Assembly (NCBI RefSeq): GCF_019469265.1
Contig: NZ_CP048268.1
Coordinates: 961,501 to 1,025,500 of the forward strand
DNA from: Lactobacillus panisapium
Lineage (GTDB): Bacteria; Bacillota; Bacilli; Lactobacillales; Lactobacillaceae
DNA length: 64,000 nt
Reading direction: 5' to 3'
Part shown: piece by piece, positions 19,070-28,279 of the stretch
Layout of the letters: the number at the start of each line of letters is the position of its first letter
Position numbering within the stretch: the stretch's first letter is position 1
Notes under the pieces: model-generated
Told to the model about the DNA's origin: nothing
What the model saw: only the letters and a program-made list of their open reading frames with translations
Databases searched by the model: none
Translations under genes and position numbers: made by a program

Positions 19070-20749
19070 TTATTTTTTCTCAACTATCATCGGCAAAATC
19101 ATTGGCCTTCTTTTAGTTTTGGAATATAAGAAATCCGCTAAATTCTCAATAATTGCCTTGCGAACAACGCTATCTTTAGGCGTTTCTACCTTATCCATTT
19201 CGCTTTTGATAATGTGATAAATGTGTTTTTGCGCTTGATTGATTAATTCTGTTGACTCCCGCATATAGACAAAACCACGACTTAAAACATCGGGGCCAGC
19301 CAATACTCGTTTATGCTTGTAGTCAACTGTTGCAACTACCACGACTAAGCCGTCTTCTGATAACACTTGGCGATCATGCACAACCACATTGCCCACATCT
19401 GCAGTTCCGGACGTATCAACATAAACATCGCCTGCAGGAACATGACCTGCAATTCTTGAACCTTCTGGGCTAAAGCAGAGGACTTCACCATTTTCTAAGA
19501 CAAAGGTGTGATCTTCCGGTACTCCAGCAGCTTGTGCCAATTCCGTATGTACAACTTGCATTCTATATTCACCGTGCACAGGAATCATATATTTTGGCTT
19601 AGTCAATCTGACCATCATCTTCAGCTCTTCCTGACCACCATGTCCAGATGTGTGAACGTTATTGATGCGGCCATGAATAACGTTTGCGCCACCTTCCATT
19701 AGTTTATTAATGAGGTGGTTAACACTTAAAGTGTTACCTGGTATTGGATTGGAAGAAAAGATTACGGTATCGCCCGGCTGCAAACTAATTTGCCGGTGCG
19801 TACCATTGGCTATGCGAGAAAGAGCGGCTAATGGTTCTCCCTGAGACCCAGTACAAAGAATCATTGCTTGTTCAGCTGGAGTATGGTTAATTTCATTAGC
19901 GTCAACGATTAAACCTTCAGGTACATTTAAATAGCCGAGGTCAATTCCGTTTTGGACGCCATTTTCCATACTTCTACCAAAAATCGCAACCTTTCTTCCG
20001 GTATCAATTGCCGCTTCGATTGCTGTTGATACCCGGTAGAGGTTGGAGGCAAAGGTGGCAAAAATAATTCTGCCATGAATGCCTGTGATTATATCATGCA
20101 GTGAGTGGGCAACGAATCTTTCCGATTTAGTAAATTGCGAAACTTCGGCATTAGTCGAATCCGAAAGAAGGGCCAGCACGCCCTCGTTACCAAGTTTAGC
20201 CATTCTCTGAAAATCTGGTGCAGGTTGGTTCATTACTGGAGTTAGGTCAAATTTAAAATCACCAGTAAAAACAACCGCACCCAGTGGTGTGTGAACCGCG
20301 ATTCCGAGTGTATCAGGAATTGAGTGAGTAGTTCTAAAGAAGGTAACAGTTAATTTCTTAAATTTCAGAACCGTATCTTCATGTTCTTCATGAAGTTCAG
20401 TTGTCCGCAAAATACCATGTTCTTCAAGCTTTCCCTTAATTAATGCAAGTGCAAAAGGTGTAGCATATACGGGAATTTCAGGTATTTTTTCTAAAAGAAA
20501 TGGAATCCCGCCAATGTGGTCTTCGTGTCCGTGGCTAACTACCAAGGCTTTGATTTTTTTCCGATTCTTAATTAAATAAGAATAATCGGAAATAACATAA
20601 TTAATACCAAGAAGGTCATCCTCGGGGAATTTAATTCCACAATCCATGATGATAATTTCATCTTGGTATTGAACACAATACATATTTTTGCCGATTTCGT
20701 GCAACCCCCCGATTGCAACGACAGCGACTTCATTATTTTTAATACGCAC
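19070..20749 (-). CDS. rnjA: Ribonuclease J1
   Basis: RNase J1 is the 5'-3' exonuclease and endonuclease of Firmicute mRNA decay and 16S rRNA maturation. The 559-residue protein has a complete metallo-beta-lactamase motif HGHEDH at residues 73-78, the downstream THSIPDTLG and FTGDFKFD, the beta-CASP signature SGHGG, and PVHGEYRM. All metal-ligand positions look intact, unlike the paralogue at 32600. It is five bases after rpoY, the same order as in Bacillus, and probably shares its promoter and leader. Confidence 0.97.
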   Translation of the reverse strand: MRIKNNEVAVVAIGGLHEIGKNMYCVQYQDEIIIMDCGIKFPEDDLLGINYVISDYSYLIKNRKKIKALVVSHGHEDHIGGIPFLLEKIPEIPVYATPFALALIKGKLEEHGILRTTELHEEHEDTVLKFKKLTVTFFRTTHSIPDTLGIAVHTPLGAVVFTGDFKFDLTPVMNQPAPDFQRMAKLGNEGVLALLSDSTNAEVSQFTKSERFVAHSLHDIITGIHGRIIFATFASNLYRVSTAIEAAIDTGRKVAIFGRSMENGVQNGIDLGYLNVPEGLIVDANEINHTPAEQAMILCTGSQGEPLAALSRIANGTHRQISLQPGDTVIFSSNPIPGNTLSVNHLINKLMEGGANVIHGRINNVHTSGHGGQEELKMMVRLTKPKYMIPVHGEYRMQVVHTELAQAAGVPEDHTFVLENGEVLCFSPEGSRIAGHVPAGDVYVDTSGTADVGNVVVHDRQVLSEDGLVVVVATVDYKHKRVLAGPDVLSRGFVYMRESTELINQAQKHIYHIIKSEMDKVETPKDSVVRKAIIENLADFLYSKTKRRPMILPMIVEKK

Positions 20750-20754
20750 TTAAA

Positions 20755-20979
20755 TTACTTCTTACTCTCGAAAGACGTCAATTTAAAATCAGCGTGCTCT
20801 TTTTCATATTCGAGTGAATTTCCAGCTAATTCTTGGATGAGTTCAATGTTGTAGGGGGTATTTTCCTCAACCAAAGTTCTAGCTGTGACTAAATTTTCAG
20901 CCTCTAAGTAAAGAGTCTGAGTAGTTTCACGACGAGGGTTAACTACCTTATCTTTTTGATACAAAACTTTGTAGATCAT
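20755..20979 (-). CDS. rpoY: DNA-directed RNA polymerase subunit epsilon
   Basis: RpoY (YkzG) is the small epsilon subunit found in Firmicute RNA polymerase, bound near the secondary channel. The protein of 74 residues begins [18 protein letters not shown] and carries [20 protein letters not shown], which matches the family in sequence and length. The gene lies immediately before rnjA, as in Bacillus. An AAGGAGAA site precedes the ATG. Confidence 0.93.
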   Translation of the reverse strand: MIYKVLYQKDKVVNPRRETTQTLYLEAENLVTARTLVEENTPYNIELIQELAGNSLEYEKEHADFKLTSFESKK

Positions 20980-21018
20980 ATTTGTATTCTCCTTATTCAG
21001 TTAATAAAACGTTCTTGT

Positions 21019-21057
21019 TTGGGTAACTTAAAGTACCCAATAGCTAGTAAAATTTTA
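21019..21057 (-). promoter_or_regulatory. Promoter and leader hairpin of rpoY-rnjA
   Basis: On the minus strand an extended -10 reads TGG-TAAAAT (TAAAAT at plus 21052-21057). Just downstream a hairpin with seven-base arms TTGGGTA/TACCCAA (21034-21040 and 21019-21025) and an eight-base loop lies in the leader. The hairpin has no T run, so it is more likely a stability or regulatory element than a terminator. Confidence 0.5.
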
Positions 21058-21102
21058 CCATAATTGTTATTTCAAGTATAGAATCGAGTTCTAATAGTTT
21101 AA

Positions 21103-21133
21103 TAAAAAAACCGTCAAACACCAGCTGACGGTT
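21103..21133 (-). terminator. Terminator after def
   Basis: On the minus strand, AACCGTCA and TGACGGTT arms (plus 21126-21133 and 21109-21116) with a nine-base loop are followed by T residues (A run at 21103-21110). Confidence 0.85.
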
Positions 21134-21152
21134 TAATTTCGGGTATACTCAA

Positions 21153-21707
21153 TTAATAAATAACAACAGTATCATCATCTAATTGGAACGGATTTTGTTT
21201 GTTAATCCGGTCATAAAAGAGGTGACCACGTAAGTGCTCAATTTCGTGTGAAGCAACAATGGCAGGGTAGTCTTTAAGCCGAATTGTTTTTTCTTCACCA
21301 TCGACTGTATAATAATGAATTTTTAATTTATCTGGTCGTGGTACATAACCATCAATCACTTTATCAACACTTAAACAGCCTTCGCCTTCGCTGAGACATG
21401 CTTGACGAACGGATTCAGATAAAATTTCTGGGTTAACAATTGTTTCTTTAAAAATAATTTCGTTTTTATCGTTGGGTACGAGTAAGGATGCCATTTGGAC
21501 GCTTTCGCCAACCTGCGGTGCTGCAAGTCCCACACCGGCACGCAATTGGTGCTTCTTAGCGATTTCTGGATCTTGTGAGTTAATTAAGTATTCCATCATT
21601 TCATCAGCAAGATGGCGATAATGGTCGCTTAAAGGAAAAGTTAGCGGTTTTGCTACTTGTCGTAACACAGGATTACCGTCGCGGGTAATATCTTTCATTA
21701 AAATCAA
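21153..21707 (-). CDS. def: Peptide deformylase (type 2)
   Basis: Def removes the formyl group from nascent proteins. The 184-residue protein has all three motifs: GLAAPQVG near residue 62, EGCLS near 112 with the metal-binding Cys, and HEIEH near 155 with the metal-binding His pair and catalytic Glu. The insertions between motifs are typical of Gram-positive type 2 enzymes. The start is taken as TTG at 21707, seven bases after AGAGTG; the ATG at 21698 is an alternative but lies far from that site. Confidence 0.97.
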   Translation of the reverse strand: MILMKDITRDGNPVLRQVAKPLTFPLSDHYRHLADEMMEYLINSQDPEIAKKHQLRAGVGLAAPQVGESVQMASLLVPNDKNEIIFKETIVNPEILSESVRQACLSEGEGCLSVDKVIDGYVPRPDKLKIHYYTVDGEEKTIRLKDYPAIVASHEIEHLRGHLFYDRINKQNPFQLDDDTVVIY

Positions 21708-21819
21708 TTACATTCACTCTTTCATAAAAAGTTATATCTATATTTTTACCATAAGTTAGGCTAATTTGTCTGCTTTTTATTCTATACTAAATTTTTAATT
21801 TGAAAAAGAGGGATAAACG

Positions 21820-21848
21820 TTGACCAGTATATAGTTAGGTGTTAAAAT
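21820..21848 (+). promoter_or_regulatory. Promoter of typA
   Basis: TTGACC (21820-21825) and TAAAAT (21843-21848) are separated by exactly 17 bases. Transcription would begin near 21855, giving a leader of about 105 bases before the typA start. Confidence 0.75.
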
Positions 21849-21909
21849 CAATGAGCGTAAATATACAGATATGAAACACTTCGATTAGCATGTTTTTGAC
21901 GTGCCGCCG

Positions 21910-21936
21910 AAACTGTGACATTGTCACAGTTTTTTT
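21910..21936 (+). terminator. Terminator-like hairpin inside the typA leader (possible attenuator)
   Basis: Ten-base perfect arms AAACTGTGAC (21910-21919) and GTCACAGTTT (21923-21932) with a three-base loop run into seven T residues. It lies between the typA promoter and the typA ribosome binding site, so most transcripts would end here unless an alternative fold forms. An upstream TTCG (about 21873) could compete by pairing with CGAA at about 21908. Confidence 0.7.
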
Positions 21937-21961
21937 ATTGAGGAGTGGAGGAGGAATACTT

Positions 21962-23803
21962 TTGTCAGAAAAAAGAAGAGACGATATTAGGAATATAGCT
22001 ATCATAGCTCACGTTGACCATGGTAAGACAACCTTGGTTAACCAATTATTGAAACAATCCGACACTCTGCCCGAACATATGGCTCTGGAAGATCGTGCAA
22101 TGGATTCTAATGATATTGAACGTGAACGTGGTATTACTATTTTATCTAAGAATACTGCGGTTAAATATGGTGATACTACCATCAATATTTTGGATACGCC
22201 TGGACACGCCGACTTCGGTGGTGAAGTTGAACGTATCATGCACATGGTTGATGGGGCTTTGCTATTGGTGGACGCCTATGAAGGTACAATGCCACAGACT
22301 CGTTTCGTGTTGAAGAAGGCGTTAGAAGCTGGTGTTAAACCAATCGTTGTGATTAACAAGATTGATCGTCCTGGTGCTCGTCCTAAAGAAGTTCTTGATG
22401 AAGTTCTGGAATTATTCATTGAATTAGGAGCAAATGATGAACAACTTGACTTCCCAGTTGTTTATGCTTCAGCATTGAATGGTACTTCCTCATATGATCC
22501 GGATCCAGCAACTCAAAAAGAAACAATGGACCCAATTTTCGACACAATCATTAAAGCTATTCCAGCTCCACTTGATAATGCTGATGAGCCACTTCAATTC
22601 CAAATTACAATGCTTGACTGGGATGATTATGTTGGCCGTATCGGTGTTGGTCGTATTTACCGTGGTAGTGTAAAAGTTGGCGACAACATTACAGTTATGA
22701 AACGTGATGGTTCACAACAAAACTTCCGGGTTACTAAATTATTTGGTTTCTTTGGTTTGAAGAGAAATGAGATCACAGAAGCTAAGGCTGGTGACATCAT
22801 TGCAATCAGTGGTATCAACGATATCTTTGTCGGTGAAACTATTGCTTCTGCTGAAGATCCTGAAGCATTGCCATTTCTTAAGATTGACCCACCAACTTTG
22901 CAAATGGACTTTGTTGCTAGTGACTCACCATTTGCCGGTCGTGAAGGAGACAAGGTTACCCCAAAGAAATTGGAAGACCGTTTAATTAAGCAAACGCGGA
23001 CAGATGTTTCTTTGAAGGTAGAACCAACTGACCAAATTAATGCGTGGACAGTATCTGGTCGTGGTGAATTACACTTATCAATTTTAGTTGAAGAACTTCG
23101 GCGTGAAGGTTTTGAATTGCAGCTTTCGCGTCCAAAAGTAATTTACCGGGAAATTGATGGTCAAATGTGCGAGCCTTACGAAGCTGTGCAAGTTGATACG
23201 CCAGATGAATATGTGGGTTCGGTTATCGATACGCTTTCTCAACGTAAAGGTGAAATGAAGAACATGGAATCAACTGGTAATAACCAGACTCGCCTTGACT
23301 TCTTAGTTCCTTCACGTGGATTAATTGGTTATAACAATGAATTTATGTCTCAAACTGGTGGTTATGGTATTTTGAACCATAGTTTTGACTGCTATAAACC
23401 AGTTGTTAAGAACTGGGAACCTGGTCGTCAAAATGGCGCATTGGTTTCAATTAGTCAGGGTAAATCAACTACGTATTCATTACAAACTGTTGAACAACGT
23501 GGAGAACTATTTATCGGTGCCGGTGTTGAAGTTTATGAAGGAATGATTGTCGGTCAATCATCTCGTGACCGTGATATTGCAGTCAATGTTATTAAGGGTA
23601 AAAACTTAACTAACACACGTGCTGCTGGTAAGGATCACGCTGCCGCAATCAGAACGCCAAAAACTTTAACTTTGGAAGAAGCTATTGAGTTCTTAAATGA
23701 TGACGAATATTGTGAGGTAACACCTGAATCAATTCGGTTACGTAAGAAGATCTTAAACACTTCTGAACGGCAAAAAGCTGATAAGAAACGTAACAAAAAG
23801 TAA
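21962..23803 (+). CDS. typA: GTP-binding translation factor TypA/BipA
   Basis: TypA (BipA) is a ribosome-binding GTPase involved in stress adaptation and 50S assembly. The start is TTG at 21962, preceded by GGAGGAGG; an upstream in-frame ATG at 21890 would lie in the leader hairpin region. The 613-residue protein has G1 AHVDHGKT near residue 15, the switch segment ERERGITI, G3 DTPGHADF and G4 NKIDRPGA, then EF-G-like domains and the BipA C-terminal domain with [12 protein letters not shown]. Expression may be attenuated by the leader hairpin. Confidence 0.98.
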   Translation: MSEKRRDDIRNIAIIAHVDHGKTTLVNQLLKQSDTLPEHMALEDRAMDSNDIERERGITILSKNTAVKYGDTTINILDTPGHADFGGEVERIMHMVDGALLLVDAYEGTMPQTRFVLKKALEAGVKPIVVINKIDRPGARPKEVLDEVLELFIELGANDEQLDFPVVYASALNGTSSYDPDPATQKETMDPIFDTIIKAIPAPLDNADEPLQFQITMLDWDDYVGRIGVGRIYRGSVKVGDNITVMKRDGSQQNFRVTKLFGFFGLKRNEITEAKAGDIIAISGINDIFVGETIASAEDPEALPFLKIDPPTLQMDFVASDSPFAGREGDKVTPKKLEDRLIKQTRTDVSLKVEPTDQINAWTVSGRGELHLSILVEELRREGFELQLSRPKVIYREIDGQMCEPYEAVQVDTPDEYVGSVIDTLSQRKGEMKNMESTGNNQTRLDFLVPSRGLIGYNNEFMSQTGGYGILNHSFDCYKPVVKNWEPGRQNGALVSISQGKSTTYSLQTVEQRGELFIGAGVEVYEGMIVGQSSRDRDIAVNVIKGKNLTNTRAAGKDHAAAIRTPKTLTLEEAIEFLNDDEYCEVTPESIRLRKKILNTSERQKADKKRNKK

Positions 23804-23820
23804 ATAATATCCACAAGAAC

Positions 23821-23850
23821 GGCACTCACTGATGAAGTGGTGCCATTTTT
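23821..23850 (+). terminator. Terminator after typA
   Basis: Arms GGCACTCACT (23821-23830) and AGTGGTGCC (23836-23844), with one bulged base, are followed by ATTTTTG. Confidence 0.8.
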
Positions 23851-23895
23851 GTTTTATAATAAGGGATAATAATTTACAAAAAAGGAGGGCTACTT

Positions 23896-25083
23896 TTGCG
23901 ACAGAAATTTCAACATCTGGACTATAAAATTTTAGTTCCTTATCTGTTACTGGTTGTATTTGGCATTATCATGGTCTATTCAGCTAGTTCTGATATTTTG
24001 CTCGTAAATGGTTTTAAGCCGGCAACATATGGAATCAAACAAGCAATATATGCTGTGTTTGCTGTCTTCCTTTTTGCGGCAGTAACTTTCTTATTAAGGC
24101 TCGAAATCTTCAAAAATACTAAGTTTGTGGCTTGGTTTTTAGGTATCAGTATGATGCTATTGCTATATTTGATTATCCTGAAGATTTTTAAAGGTTCTGA
24201 CGCAGCAGTTAACGGAGCGGTAGGTTGGATTGATCTGAAAGTCATCAAAATACAGCCGCTCGAAATTGCTAAGTTAGCACTGGTGCTTTATTTAGCTTAT
24301 TATCTTGATCGTCATGACGGTTCTTTTAATCAAGGATATATTATTCAAAATCTGTCTAGACCAGCAATTTTAGCCGGCGTAATGATGTTTTTGGTTGTTC
24401 TTGAGCCCGATTTAGGGGGAACAGCGATTTTGGCAATGATCGTAATAGTGATGTTTTCTGTCTCTGGAGTTCCAGCAAAGAAAGCAGTCCTTTGCTTGTT
24501 AGCAATTGCTATTGGTGTTTTTTTTCTTGTTTTTTTAATCATTAAATGGAACCCCAAGTTTTTACAAGATAGTTACCAATATCGGCGACTCATGTCATTT
24601 ATGCATCCCTTTGAGCTTGAGCAAAAAGGCGGTGCCCAATTGGTCAACTCCTATTATGCTATCCATAATGGTGGGCTGTTTGGTGTCGGCTTAGGAAATA
24701 GCATGCAAAAGCGGGGCTATTTACCTGAACCATATACTGATTTTATTTTAGCTGTGGCGGCTGAAGAAATTGGAGTAATTGGGGCTTTAGCCGTTTTAGC
24801 GCTGTTGTTTTACTTGATGTGGAGCATTATGGATGTTGGTATTCATGCCGAATCACAGTTTGATGCGTTAGTTTGTTTTGGTGTTACAACCATTATTTTT
24901 ACAGAAACTTTATTTAATGTTGGGGCTGTTCTAGGTTTACTACCGATTACTGGTGTTACTCTGCCATTTATTTCCTATGGTGGATCTTCCTTAATCGTGC
25001 TTTCGACTTCAATCGGACTAGTCTTGAATATCGCTGCAAATGAACGAATTAGAAAAGAGGAAGAGGCTATTAATGAGCATTAA
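23896..25083 (+). CDS. ftsW: FtsW/RodA/SpoVE family peptidoglycan polymerase
   Basis: SEDS proteins polymerise lipid II into glycan strands, in partnership with a class B PBP. The 395-residue protein has about ten transmembrane segments and the family landmarks KPATYGIKQ, QPLEIAKLALVLYLA, LEPDLGGTA, GGAQLVNSYYAI, PEPYTDFI and GVTLPFISYGGSS. The TTG start is seven bases after AAAGGAGG. The QLVNSYYAIHNGG and TLPFISYGG forms favour FtsW over RodA. The stop overlaps the next gene. Confidence 0.95.
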   Translation: MRQKFQHLDYKILVPYLLLVVFGIIMVYSASSDILLVNGFKPATYGIKQAIYAVFAVFLFAAVTFLLRLEIFKNTKFVAWFLGISMMLLLYLIILKIFKGSDAAVNGAVGWIDLKVIKIQPLEIAKLALVLYLAYYLDRHDGSFNQGYIIQNLSRPAILAGVMMFLVVLEPDLGGTAILAMIVIVMFSVSGVPAKKAVLCLLAIAIGVFFLVFLIIKWNPKFLQDSYQYRRLMSFMHPFELEQKGGAQLVNSYYAIHNGGLFGVGLGNSMQKRGYLPEPYTDFILAVAAEEIGVIGALAVLALLFYLMWSIMDVGIHAESQFDALVCFGVTTIIFTETLFNVGAVLGLLPITGVTLPFISYGGSSLIVLSTSIGLVLNIAANERIRKEEEAINEH

Positions 25084-25417
25084 CCATGATTTAGTAGCTA
25101 GTAATGTAACTAAGAGGCAAGGCTTAATCGTTTACCTGAATTCTGTCAGCAATCAATATAAATTGAGACGCTTTGGCGATATCGTTTATTTTTCGAAAAA
25201 AATGAACTATTGCGTCTTATACGTTGATCAAAAAGATGCTGATAAAACTATTGCTGTTTTGAACTCACTCGATTTTGTTAATGGTGTTGACCGATCCAAC
25301 GGTGAAAATATTGATTTATCAAGTACACATATTGAACAGCAGATTAAAGATTTAGCCAGTGAAGCAGAAGAACAGTTGCTTGAAGAACAAGAAAAAAATA
25401 CGGAACAGTTATCATGA
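25073..25417 (+). CDS. YlbG family protein (DUF2129)
   Basis: This 114-residue protein belongs to the YlbG family of unknown function, found in Firmicutes next to rsmD and coaD. It contains RQGLIVYLNSVSNQYKLRRFGD and MNYCVLYVDQKDADKTI, typical for the family. The ATG at 25073 (MSINHD) sits after AGAGGAAGAGG and overlaps the ftsW stop by eleven bases. The tail is glutamate- and glutamine-rich. Confidence 0.9.
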   Translation: MSINHDLVASNVTKRQGLIVYLNSVSNQYKLRRFGDIVYFSKKMNYCVLYVDQKDADKTIAVLNSLDFVNGVDRSNGENIDLSSTHIEQQIKDLASEAEEQLLEEQEKNTEQLS

Positions 25418-25968
25418 GAATTATTGCAGGTAAATATGCTAAGCGGAATTTATTGACGCTTAAAAGCCAGAAAACTAGGCCAACAAGTGATAAAGTCAAA
25501 GAATCGCTTTTTAATAGCTTAGGGCAATTTTTTGCGGGGGGCCAGGTTCTTGATTTATACGGAGGCAGCGGTGCACTAGCAATCGAGGCGGTTTCACGAG
25601 GATTAGAGCATGCCACAATTGTTGATATCAATTACCAAGCCGTTGAAATCATCCGTAAGAATGTCGCATTAACTAAAGAAGAGGATCGGTTTACTGTATA
25701 TAAAATGTCTAGTAATGCTGCTTTAAAAAAATTGGCAAGTGAAAAGCAAAAATTTGATTTAGTCTTCTTAGATCCCCCTTATGCTAAGCAAAAAATTGCA
25801 GCTGATATGAAGAAAATGCTTGAAAAAGATTTGTTAACTAATGCGGCAATTGTGGTTGCAGAAACAGATGATGAAACCAGTATTGGTGAAGTTGAAGGTT
25901 TTTCTTTAACGAAAAAGCATCATTTGGGTAAGACAATTGTTCGTTTTTATCGAAAGGAAGATAAATGA
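25414..25968 (+). CDS. rsmD: 16S rRNA (guanine966-N2)-methyltransferase RsmD
   Basis: RsmD methylates G966 of 16S rRNA. The 184-residue Rossmann-fold methyltransferase starts MRIIAGKYAKRNL, has the SAM-binding DLYGGSGALAIEAVSRG near residue 46 and the catalytic FDLVFLDPPYAKQ (NPPY-type) near 115. It overlaps both neighbours by four bases. The rsmD-coaD pairing is conserved across Firmicutes. Confidence 0.96.
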   Translation: MRIIAGKYAKRNLLTLKSQKTRPTSDKVKESLFNSLGQFFAGGQVLDLYGGSGALAIEAVSRGLEHATIVDINYQAVEIIRKNVALTKEEDRFTVYKMSSNAALKKLASEKQKFDLVFLDPPYAKQKIAADMKKMLEKDLLTNAAIVVAETDDETSIGEVEGFSLTKKHHLGKTIVRFYRKEDK

Positions 25969-26450
25969 GTTTCGCACTTTTTCCGGGTAGCTTTGATCCC
26001 ATTACTAATGGTCATGTCGATGTGATTAACAAAGCCGTTAAAATTTTTGATAAGGTTTACGTTGTGGTAATGACTAATACTTCAAAAAAATATCTTTTTG
26101 ATGTTGATAAACGGGTTAGTCTTGTGCAAGATGCCACCGAAGGTCAAGCAAAAGTCGAGGTTTTAAAACGACCTGATAAATTAACTGTTAATGTTGCGCA
26201 AGAGTTAGGTGCGTCAGTAATTATCCGGGGCGTACGTAATAGTGAAGATTTTTTGTATGAACAGGAAATCGCAGCCATGAATCACGATTTAAATCCTAAA
26301 ATCGAAACGGTTTTATTTTTTACGGAACCTAATAATAGTTATGTCGCTTCAAGTGTTATCAAGGAGGTTGCACAGTTTGGTGGAAATATTAGCAGCTTTT
26401 TACCAGCAAGCTCGGCAGCGGCTTTAAAAGAGAAGTTGAGGAAGGGCTAA
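25965..26450 (+). CDS. coaD: Phosphopantetheine adenylyltransferase
   Basis: CoaD joins AMP from ATP to 4'-phosphopantetheine, the penultimate step of coenzyme A synthesis. The 161-residue protein has the nucleotidyltransferase motif PGSFDPITNGHVDVI at residues 7-21, GVRNSEDFLYE near 88 and the C-terminal NNSYVASSVIKEVA. Length and motifs match the family fully. It overlaps its neighbours by four bases and one base. Confidence 0.98.
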   Translation: MSFALFPGSFDPITNGHVDVINKAVKIFDKVYVVVMTNTSKKYLFDVDKRVSLVQDATEGQAKVEVLKRPDKLTVNVAQELGASVIIRGVRNSEDFLYEQEIAAMNHDLNPKIETVLFFTEPNNSYVASSVIKEVAQFGGNISSFLPASSAAALKEKLRKG

Positions 26451-27502
26451 TGAGCGATCATCCAAAACCACAAGGTAAAAAGACTAACAAAAAACGTAAC
26501 TGGCTACTCGCCATTTTGGCAGTTTTATTAGTTGCCATCGGGTTAAGCTGGCCAACTGATTACTATATTGAAATGCCAGGAGAAGCTGTTCCCATTAACC
26601 TATTTATGAAGAGTAAAAACAAGAAGCCCAATAATTTTTACTTAGTAACGGTTAGTGAAACTACGCGTCCCGCCTCGGTTTTGCGGTACCTATTAAGTTA
26701 TACGCAAAAGTTTTATACGCGGGTTCCCAAGGAACAATTACTCGGCGATGCCACTAGCAGCCAATACCAAGAATTACAAAATTGGTATATGGAAACAAGT
26801 CAGCAAAATGCGATTTACTATGCAGCCAAAAAGGCTGGATTAAAGCCTAAATTGAATTATGAGGGCGTTTATGTCATGCAGGTTCAAAAAAATTCCAGCT
26901 TTAAGAGCAAGCTGCAGATTGGAGATACCGTCCTCGGAGCTAATGGCAAAAGATTTCACTCTACTGAGGAAATGATCGCTTATTTTCAAAAAATGCAAAT
27001 CGGTTCGAATGTCGTTATTAATGTCCTACGCAACGGTCGCGAACGTAAATTTACTGGTAAGATCGTGAAAGTTGCTGGGACGAATAAGCCAGGAATCGGA
27101 ATCCAATTAATTGAACACGTTAAAATCACGACTAAGCCCAAACTAAGTATTAATGCTGGAGCAATTGGCGGCCCTTCAGCGGGATTAATGTTTACCCTAG
27201 CTAGCTATGAAACTTTTACCCAGCAAAACCTGGCAAAAGGTCATAAAATAGCCGGTACGGGAACAATTTCTGTTAAAGGCCAAGTTGGTGCGATTGGCGG
27301 CGTAGACAAAAAAGTTGTGGCCGCAGATAAGGCTGGCGCAGAGGTCTTTTTCGCACCAACTGATACCACGGTTTTAAAAAAGAGTGAAAGTAACTACGCG
27401 GTTGCTTGTAAAACTGCTAAAGAAATTAAAACTAAGATGAAAATTGTTCCTGTTGGAACCTTTGAAGATGCTTTAAATTATTTAAATAAACATTACCGCT
27501 AA
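26450..27502 (+). CDS. PDZ/Lon-type membrane serine protease (SepM/YlbL family)
   Basis: A membrane-anchored protease of 350 residues. A basic N-terminus precedes a hydrophobic segment (LLAILAVLLVAIGL) near residue 20; a PDZ domain follows around 140-210 (QKNSSFKSKLQIGDTVLGAN), then a Lon-like S16 domain with the catalytic Ser in GGPSAGLMF and Lys in GGVDKKVVAADKAG. In streptococci SepM trims the competence pheromone; in Bacillus YlbL has a role in the cell cycle and DNA damage response. Substrate here is unknown. Confidence 0.93.
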   Translation: MSDHPKPQGKKTNKKRNWLLAILAVLLVAIGLSWPTDYYIEMPGEAVPINLFMKSKNKKPNNFYLVTVSETTRPASVLRYLLSYTQKFYTRVPKEQLLGDATSSQYQELQNWYMETSQQNAIYYAAKKAGLKPKLNYEGVYVMQVQKNSSFKSKLQIGDTVLGANGKRFHSTEEMIAYFQKMQIGSNVVINVLRNGRERKFTGKIVKVAGTNKPGIGIQLIEHVKITTKPKLSINAGAIGGPSAGLMFTLASYETFTQQNLAKGHKIAGTGTISVKGQVGAIGGVDKKVVAADKAGAEVFFAPTDTTVLKKSESNYAVACKTAKEIKTKMKIVPVGTFEDALNYLNKHYR

Positions 27503-27503
27503 A

Positions 27504-27534
27504 AAGTTCAGAAAAAATTTCTGGGCTTTTTTTC
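27504..27534 (+). terminator. Terminator after the PDZ protease
   Basis: AAGTTCAGAA and TTCTGGGCTT pair (two G-U pairs) across a five-base loop, followed by a T run. Confidence 0.75.
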
Positions 27535-27559
27535 GTACTTATTATTAGAGGTGATAAGT

Positions 27560-28279
27560 ATGAATTGGAAAAAAATCAAAGATTTCCTTCTGGAAAACAA
27601 AAAATATGTCTTGATTGCTGGAGTTGCTATTATCGCTTTCTTTTTATATTTACACCAAAGCCAAGGTGAGCAAGAAAGTGCCAACAATATTGTCAAAAGT
27701 GAACCCAAAGTGGTTAATTCAACGTCTTCTGTCAAGCAAGATTTAGATGATAAAAAGCAAAAGGAATCAACTTCAGTTAATCAAAAAACAAGTGAGGTAA
27801 CTTGTGATATTGGGGGAGCAGTTAAAAATGAAGGAGTTTATACTTTAAAAAATGGTGCTCGCTTGAATGAATTGATTATGGCAGCAGGTGGTTTAAGTAG
27901 GAATGCTCAATTAAAAAATGTTAACCGGGCATTAATTCTAAAAGATCAAGACAAGATCCACATTCCATATCGCGGAGAAAAAGTGAGAGGCAATCAGATT
28001 GTTTTATCAGTTAATGAAAGTTCTAATTCTTCCGCCAATAATGCAAGCAGCGAAGAGACACCAGATGCGAAAGAACAAGAAAAAAGCAGCAAGGTCAATA
28101 TTAATACAGCCAATGCTCAAGAATTACAAAAGCTAAACGGGATTGGCGAGAAAAAGGCAGAATTAATTGTGGCTTACCGCCAGAAAAACGGCCAGTTTGC
28201 TAGTATCGAAGACATAAAGCAGATTTCTGGAATTGGAGACAAGACATTTGCGGCGCTTAAAGATCAACTCGAAGTTTGA
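27560..28279 (+). CDS. comEA: ComEA family DNA-binding competence protein
   Basis: ComEA binds double-stranded DNA at the outer face of the membrane during uptake. The 239-residue protein has an N-terminal membrane anchor (YVLIAGVAIIAFFLYL), a polar linker, an SLBB-like domain around 85-135 (GAVKNEGVYTLKNGARL) and two C-terminal helix-hairpin-helix motifs (LQKLNGIGEKKAELIVAYR and IEDIKQISGIGDKTFAALK). The ATG at 27560 lies six bases after AGAGGTG; an in-frame GTG at 27551 overlaps the binding site. It precedes comEC directly and no comEB is present between them. Confidence 0.93.
   Translation: MNWKKIKDFLLENKKYVLIAGVAIIAFFLYLHQSQGEQESANNIVKSEPKVVNSTSSVKQDLDDKKQKESTSVNQKTSEVTCDIGGAVKNEGVYTLKNGARLNELIMAAGGLSRNAQLKNVNRALILKDQDKIHIPYRGEKVRGNQIVLSVNESSNSSANNASSEETPDAKEQEKSSKVNINTANAQELQKLNGIGEKKAELIVAYRQKNGQFASIEDIKQISGIGDKTFAALKDQLEV

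Noticed and set aside
21890..21961. Longer TypA start at ATG 21890
   Set aside because: It lies upstream of the attenuator hairpin with no ribosome binding site; the GGAGGAGG site fits TTG 21962, and the resulting length (613 aa) matches the family.
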